Shown: positions 33,671 to 42,426 of the stretch, in pieces
Numbering within the stretch: position 1 is the stretch's first letter
Layout of the letters: every line of letters begins with the position of its first letter
Assembly: GCA_009026175.1 (NCBI GenBank)
Contig: WBTZ01000028.1
Span: 1-42,426 of the forward strand
Source of the DNA: Zoogloea sp.
GTDB taxonomy: Bacteria; Pseudomonadota; Gammaproteobacteria; Burkholderiales; Rhodocyclaceae
Length of the DNA: 42,426 nt
Direction: 5' to 3'
Notes under the pieces: model-generated
The model's database searches: none
The model's input: the letters and a program-made list of their open reading frames with translations, nothing else
Told to the model about the DNA's origin: nothing
Made by a program: the position numbers and the translations under genes

Positions 33671-36475
33671 CTAGATCGGCGCCAGCGACACCATGCGCGA
33701 GGCGCGCAGGGAGCGCAGCATCTGGGTCATGTCGGCGGCGCAGAGGGGGCGGCTGCACAGGTAGCCCTGGTAGGCATCGCAGCGCCAGCGGCGCAGCAGG
33801 GCCAGCTGGGCTTCGGTCTCGACCCCTTCGGCGATCACTTCCAGGCGCAGGGTGTGGGCCATCGCCACGATGGTCTGGGCGATGGCCGCATCGTCGGCCT
33901 CGGTGACGATGTCCTTGATGAAGGAGCGGTCGATCTTGAGCCGGTCGATCGGGAAGCGCTTGAGGTTGGCGAGGCTGGAGTAGCCGGTGCCGAAGTCATC
34001 CACCGACAGCTGCAGGCCGATCTTCTTGCATTCGGCGAGGATGCTGCGGGTGTGCTCGGGGTTGCGCATCACCAGGCTCTCGGTGAGCTCCAGGTCCAGG
34101 TAGGCGGGCGGCAGATTGACGCTGCTGAGGGCCGACTTGATGGTCTCCAGCAGGCCGGTGTCGTCGAACTGGCGGGCCGACAGGTTGACGCCCACCGGGA
34201 CGCGGCAGATGCCCTCGCGCAGCCAGGACTGGACCTGCCGGCAGGCTTCCTGCAGGACCCACGCGCCGATGGGCACGATCAGGCCGCTCTCCTCGGCGAT
34301 CGGGATGAATTTGTCGGGCGGCACCATGCTGCCGTCCGGCTGTCTCCAGCGGATCAGGGCCTCCATGCCGATCAGCTCGCCCGACAGGGTGTCGACCTGG
34401 GGCTGGTAGAACAGCTCCAGCTGCTTCTCGTCGAGGGCGTGGCGCAGGCGGTTCTCGAGCTCCAGGCGTTCCGAGTAGCGGGCCGACAGGCCATGGTCGA
34501 AGAACTGGAAGTTGTTGCGCCCGCGTTCCTTGGCCAGGTACATGGCCGCGTCGGCGTTCTTGATCAGGGCCTCGCCATCGTTGCCGTCGGTCGGGTAGAG
34601 GGCGATGCCGATGCTGGGGGTCACGGTGATCTGCTGGCTGCACAGCTCGAAGGGGCGGGCCAGGCTGCCGAGGATGCGCTCCGCCACGTCCTCGGGCATG
34701 TAGCCTTCCTCCAGGCTGCCCAGCACCACCACGAACTCGTCGCCGCCAGTGCGCGCCACCATGTCGCCGTCCCGCACGCAGCCGCGCAGGCGCTGGGCGA
34801 CCGATAGCAGCAACTGGTCGCCGGCCTGGTGGCCGAGGGTGTCATTGACGAATTTGAAGCGGTCGAGGTCGGTGAACAGCACGGCCACGCCTCGGTGGCG
34901 GCTGCGGGCTTCGGCGATGCTCTCGGTGAGGTGCTTGTTGAGCAGCGTGCGGTTGGGCAGGGACGTCAGGTTGTCGTAATGGGCCAGGTGGCGGATCTGG
35001 CTCTCCGCGGCGTGGCGCTGGGTGACGTCGGCGATGATGCCCAGGTAACCGCGGATCTGACGCTGGCCGTCGCGCACCACGGAGATGGCGATGTTGGCCG
35101 GGAAGGTGCTGCCGTCCTGGCGGCGCAGGGTGATCTCGCGGGGCTCCAGGTGGTGACCGGCGCTTTCTTCGGCCAGCGCGGCGAAGCCGTTCGACTTGTG
35201 GGCCAGGGTCCACCGGGCAATGTCTTCGGCGGTGTGGAAGACCAGGGGGGTCTCGATCCCGATCAGGTCGCCGGCGCGGTGGCCGAAGAGGCGCTCGGCG
35301 GCCGGGTTGAGGACGCGGATGATGCCTGCCGCGTCGGTATACACGATGGCGTATTCGGCGCAGTCGAGGATGGCCCGTTGCAGCGAGGTGGTTTCGCGCA
35401 GCAGGGCCTCGGCGCGGGCGTGCTTCTCGACTTCGGTCTCGAGCAGGCGGTTGGTTTCCCCGAGGGCCTTGACGTACTGGCCGAGGGCTTCGTTGGCATC
35501 GGCCAGGGCCAGGGTCTTCTCCTTCACCTGGCGGCGGATCGAGTCGGCCCGGGTCTGCAGCACGTACAGTACGAAGGCCGCCAGGATGCCCATCGACAGG
35601 CCGGAGAACAGGCGGGCACCGGCATCCTGGCTGGGCATCAGGGAGAAGCGGAAGGCCTCTGGCGTCGCAATGATCAGCCAGCGCCGGTCGGCCACATCGA
35701 GGGAGTCGGCGTAGGACACCTCACCGAGGCGGAAGTCGGCACCCAGGTACAGGACCTGGGGTTCGTCGCTGGCATCCAGCAGCTCGAGTTCCAGGCGCTG
35801 CCCGGCGGCGTCGCCTTCCTCCACGGGCTGCAGGGCTTCCCGCAGCATGCGGTCAATGGAGATTTCCAGGAAGACGTACTCACGCGGCGCATCTCCCCGC
35901 TTGTCAGGTCGTCCGACCTGGCCGATCAGCAGCACGGCATTGCGCTTGGTGCCGGCCGGGGCATCGAGGGCATAGGGCGGGGTGGCCAGCAGATGGTCCG
36001 GCCCCGCCTGTGCGGCATGAGCCTGCAGACGGCTCAGCCAGCTGCCGTCGGAAGAGGCTTCCCCGCGTGCGGGAGGCTGCCCGGAAGGGAGTGCATTGGG
36101 GGGGCTGCGGGTCAGCACCACCGGCGTACCGCCCCCATCAAGGCGCACGACGCCCGCCTGCAGGATCTCCGGGTGGCGGGCGAGAAAGGGCGCCGTCACA
36201 TGGGGGAAGGTGCTGTCCTGACCGGCGGGTGTGGCGGCGACATGGCGCTGCAGGGTCTCCGCATGGCTCAACAGGTTGCGGATCTGTTCGCGTACCTGGG
36301 CCACATGCAGGCGGGCCGCAGACTGGAAGCGGGCGTGGGTGAGCTCCCGTTCCTCTTCAACCGTGGAGTGGTAGTTGTCCAGCGTGAGCAGGCTGGCGAG
36401 CACGAACACCATCATCGCCAGCCCGAAGCGGCGGAACAAATCGATCACCTGGGACGGTGCCGGGCTGTGGGGCAT
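33671..36475 (-). CDS. CHASE-like sensor / PAS / GGDEF / EAL cyclic-di-GMP enzyme
   Basis: A 934-residue inner-membrane protein. Transmembrane helices lie at about 16-34 and 288-310 and enclose a CHASE-like periplasmic domain. A coiled segment (about 312-355) and a PAS domain (about 362-480) lead to GGDEF and EAL domains. The active-site motif GGDEF is at 577-581, with the inhibitory RxxD site (RDGD) exactly five residues before it. The EAL motif starts at E705; NLSARQF, LELTES, DDFGTGYSSL, KIDRSFI and AEGVE are all intact. Both synthesis and degradation of cyclic-di-GMP are therefore possible. The start ATG 36475 has AGGAG at a good distance. It lies downstream of the HD-GYP regulator on the same strand. 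Confidence 0.94.
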   Translation of the reverse strand: MPHSPAPSQVIDLFRRFGLAMMVFVLASLLTLDNYHSTVEEERELTHARFQSAARLHVAQVREQIRNLLSHAETLQRHVAATPAGQDSTFPHVTAPFLARHPEILQAGVVRLDGGGTPVVLTRSPPNALPSGQPPARGEASSDGSWLSRLQAHAAQAGPDHLLATPPYALDAPAGTKRNAVLLIGQVGRPDKRGDAPREYVFLEISIDRMLREALQPVEEGDAAGQRLELELLDASDEPQVLYLGADFRLGEVSYADSLDVADRRWLIIATPEAFRFSLMPSQDAGARLFSGLSMGILAAFVLYVLQTRADSIRRQVKEKTLALADANEALGQYVKALGETNRLLETEVEKHARAEALLRETTSLQRAILDCAEYAIVYTDAAGIIRVLNPAAERLFGHRAGDLIGIETPLVFHTAEDIARWTLAHKSNGFAALAEESAGHHLEPREITLRRQDGSTFPANIAISVVRDGQRQIRGYLGIIADVTQRHAAESQIRHLAHYDNLTSLPNRTLLNKHLTESIAEARSRHRGVAVLFTDLDRFKFVNDTLGHQAGDQLLLSVAQRLRGCVRDGDMVARTGGDEFVVVLGSLEEGYMPEDVAERILGSLARPFELCSQQITVTPSIGIALYPTDGNDGEALIKNADAAMYLAKERGRNNFQFFDHGLSARYSERLELENRLRHALDEKQLELFYQPQVDTLSGELIGMEALIRWRQPDGSMVPPDKFIPIAEESGLIVPIGAWVLQEACRQVQSWLREGICRVPVGVNLSARQFDDTGLLETIKSALSSVNLPPAYLDLELTESLVMRNPEHTRSILAECKKIGLQLSVDDFGTGYSSLANLKRFPIDRLKIDRSFIKDIVTEADDAAIAQTIVAMAHTLRLEVIAEGVETEAQLALLRRWRCDAYQGYLCSRPLCAADMTQMLRSLRASRMVSLAPI

Positions 36476-36493
36476 CGTGTCTCCTGCGGGGGA

Positions 36494-36538
36494 AGGTCCG
36501 TCTTGGCGGACCTCGTTCGGCCGACCTTTAACGGTCGG
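36494..36538. repeat. Two short hairpins between the HD-GYP and GGDEF-EAL genes
   Basis: AGGTCCG (36494-36500) pairs with CGGACCT (36507-36513) over 7 bp, and CCGACC (36521-36526) pairs with GGTCGG (36533-36538) over 6 bp. Both lie in the leader of the GGDEF-EAL gene, 20-60 nt before its start. Confidence 0.5.
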
Positions 36539-36552
36539 GGGGCAGGATTCTT

Positions 36553-36597
36553 GAGCGGCGCCTTCCCGTACACGGCGGCGCTTCGCGCCGGCCGCTC
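36553..36597 (-). terminator. GC-rich hairpin at the end of the HD-GYP gene (weak terminator candidate)
   Basis: GAGCGGC (36553-36559) and GCCGCTC (36591-36597) pair over 7 bp and overlap the HD-GYP stop codon. An inner GGCGC/GCGCC hairpin is nested between them. No U-tract follows on the minus strand, so termination would be partial at most. Confidence 0.35.
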
Positions 36598-37726
36598 AGG
36601 GGGGGGAGTGGGCCTGTCCCTCGCTGCTGTCGGCAAAGCGTTGCGCGATGCTGCGGAACTCGTCCTGCAGGGCCAGGAAGGCGTCGAGGATGTCGGGGTC
36701 GAAATGGCTGCCCCGGCCGGCGCTGAGTTCGCTGACGGCCTGTTCGTGGGAGAAGGCTGGTTTGTACACCCGCGGGCTGATCAGGGCGTCGTACACGTCG
36801 GCCACCGCCATCAGCCGTGCCGACAGGGGAATGCGGTCACCGGACAGGCCGAGGGGATAGCCTGAGCCATCCCACTTCTCCTGGTGGGAATAGGCGATCT
36901 CCTTGGCAAAGCGCAGGAAGCTGCCGCCGATGCCGAACAGGGATTCGGCCTTGCTGATGGCGTCCCGGCCGAGGGTGGTGTGCGTCTTCATGATCTCGAA
37001 CTCCTCGGGGGTGAGGCGCCCGGGCTTGAGCAGGATGCGGTCGGGAATGCCGACCTTGCCGATGTCGTGGAGGGGGGCCGACTTGTAGATCAGTTCGATG
37101 TCGGCGTCACTCAGCTGGCCCTCGAAGCGTGGGTGCGATTGCAGGTGGCGGGCCAGGCTGCGGACGTACATCTGGGTCCGCCGGATGTGGTTGCCGGTCT
37201 CGTTGTCGCGGGTTTCGGCCAGCGAGGCCATGGCCACGATGGTGGCGTCCTGGATCAGGGCCAGTTCGCGCATGCGGCGCAGGACCTCCTGTTCCAGGTA
37301 GGTATTGCGGTCGCGCAGGAAGTCGCTGGCGGCCTTGAGGGTCAGGTGGTTGCGGATGCGGGTCAGTACGAGGGGCGGGCTGATGGGCTTGGTGATGTAA
37401 TCCACCGCGCCGGCGTCGAAGCCCAGTTGCTCGTCCACCTCCTCGTTGCGGATGGTCAGGAAGATCACCGGGATATTGGCAGTGAGCGGGTCGTTCATCA
37501 GTTCCCGGCACACCTCGTAGCCATTGCGGTCCGGCATGGTGATGTCGAGCAGGATCAGGTCGGGCAGGGGCAGGCTGGCGGCGAGAGTCAGCGCCCGCTC
37601 TCCGTTGGTGGCGATGCGGGTGCGGAAGCCGGCGCGCTGGAGGCACTGCACGATCGGTTCGATGGAGTCCGGGGCATCGTCAACGACCAGGATCAGGGGG
37701 GGCTGCTGGGTGCCCGGCAGGTTCAT
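36596..37726 (-). CDS. Response regulator with HD-GYP cyclic-di-GMP phosphodiesterase domain
   Basis: A 376-residue cytoplasmic protein. The receiver domain (about 10-128) has the acidic pair D16-D17, the phosphoacceptor D61 (LLDITMP) and K113. A helical linker (about 130-160) leads to an HD-GYP domain. The metal-binding pair H220-D221 lies in APLHDIGKVGIPD, and the GYP signature is at 289-291 in HQEKWDGSGYPLGL. The known role of such proteins is hydrolysis of cyclic-di-GMP to GMP under control of receiver phosphorylation (RpfG-like). It lies 54 bp downstream of the hybrid kinase with an AGGA ribosome site, so the kinase is the obvious partner. Confidence 0.95.
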   Translation of the reverse strand: MNLPGTQQPPLILVVDDAPDSIEPIVQCLQRAGFRTRIATNGERALTLAASLPLPDLILLDITMPDRNGYEVCRELMNDPLTANIPVIFLTIRNEEVDEQLGFDAGAVDYITKPISPPLVLTRIRNHLTLKAASDFLRDRNTYLEQEVLRRMRELALIQDATIVAMASLAETRDNETGNHIRRTQMYVRSLARHLQSHPRFEGQLSDADIELIYKSAPLHDIGKVGIPDRILLKPGRLTPEEFEIMKTHTTLGRDAISKAESLFGIGGSFLRFAKEIAYSHQEKWDGSGYPLGLSGDRIPLSARLMAVADVYDALISPRVYKPAFSHEQAVSELSAGRGSHFDPDILDAFLALQDEFRSIAQRFADSSEGQAHSPP

Positions 37727-37780
37727 GCGGAGTCCTCTGGACGGAGTGGGGGCGTGGCCCGGTGCGCGGCCCGCGACAGC

Positions 37781-42424
<4,644 letters not shown>

Positions 42425-42426
42425 GG

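Overview
This is a GC-rich chromosomal stretch from a betaproteobacterium. Rhodocyclales (Azospira, Dechloromonas, Thauera or Zoogloea relatives) is the most likely order. That is inferred from gene order and protein character: rlmE-ftsH-folP-glmM-tpiA-secG-tRNA-Leu-nuo, DUF2818 at the end of nuo, DUF3579, and exosortase-A-associated genes. No rRNA or taxon marker is present. I see no insertion sequence, prophage or CRISPR array.

Layout. 1-6650: housekeeping block. A left-truncated yhbY is divergent from rlmE, followed by ftsH (own promoter candidate and strong terminator) and the folP-glmM-tpiA-secG run. 6661-6837: tRNA-Leu(GAG) with a strong promoter and a hairpin behind it. 6882-21845: a complete 14-subunit complex I operon (nuoA to nuoN, with nuoC and nuoD separate) plus a DUF2818 membrane protein, then DUF3579 and a clear bidirectional terminator at 22284-22318. 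22336-25799: an AMP-forming ligase and a PLP decarboxylase of the exosortase-A-associated families on the minus strand, divergent from a stand-alone acyl carrier protein. None of the remaining exosortase genes is present. 25800-26110: a gene-free gap rich in inverted repeats. 26111-29979: assimilatory nitrate reductase nasA and ybiB (minus). 30115-33669: a PQQ-type sorbosone/glucose dehydrogenase, two tandem paralogous beta-hydroxyacid dehydrogenases and a LEA14-like lipoprotein (plus). 33671-42424: three large minus-strand signalling genes: a hybrid histidine kinase with two receivers and an HPt domain, a REC-HD-GYP response regulator, and a CHASE-PAS-GGDEF-EAL protein.

How the parts work together. 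The first half is envelope and protein quality control, folate and amino-sugar synthesis, secretion, and the main respiratory NADH entry point. The second half is accessory: nitrate assimilation, sugar or aldehyde oxidation at the periplasm, and a phosphorelay likely to control cyclic-di-GMP through one degrader and one bifunctional enzyme. The detached ligase/decarboxylase/ACP set may feed exosortase-linked surface or exopolymer chemistry. Nothing here is a clearly new system. The most rewarding targets are that detached set with its divergent control region, the structured gap beside it, and the kinase to HD-GYP to GGDEF-EAL module.
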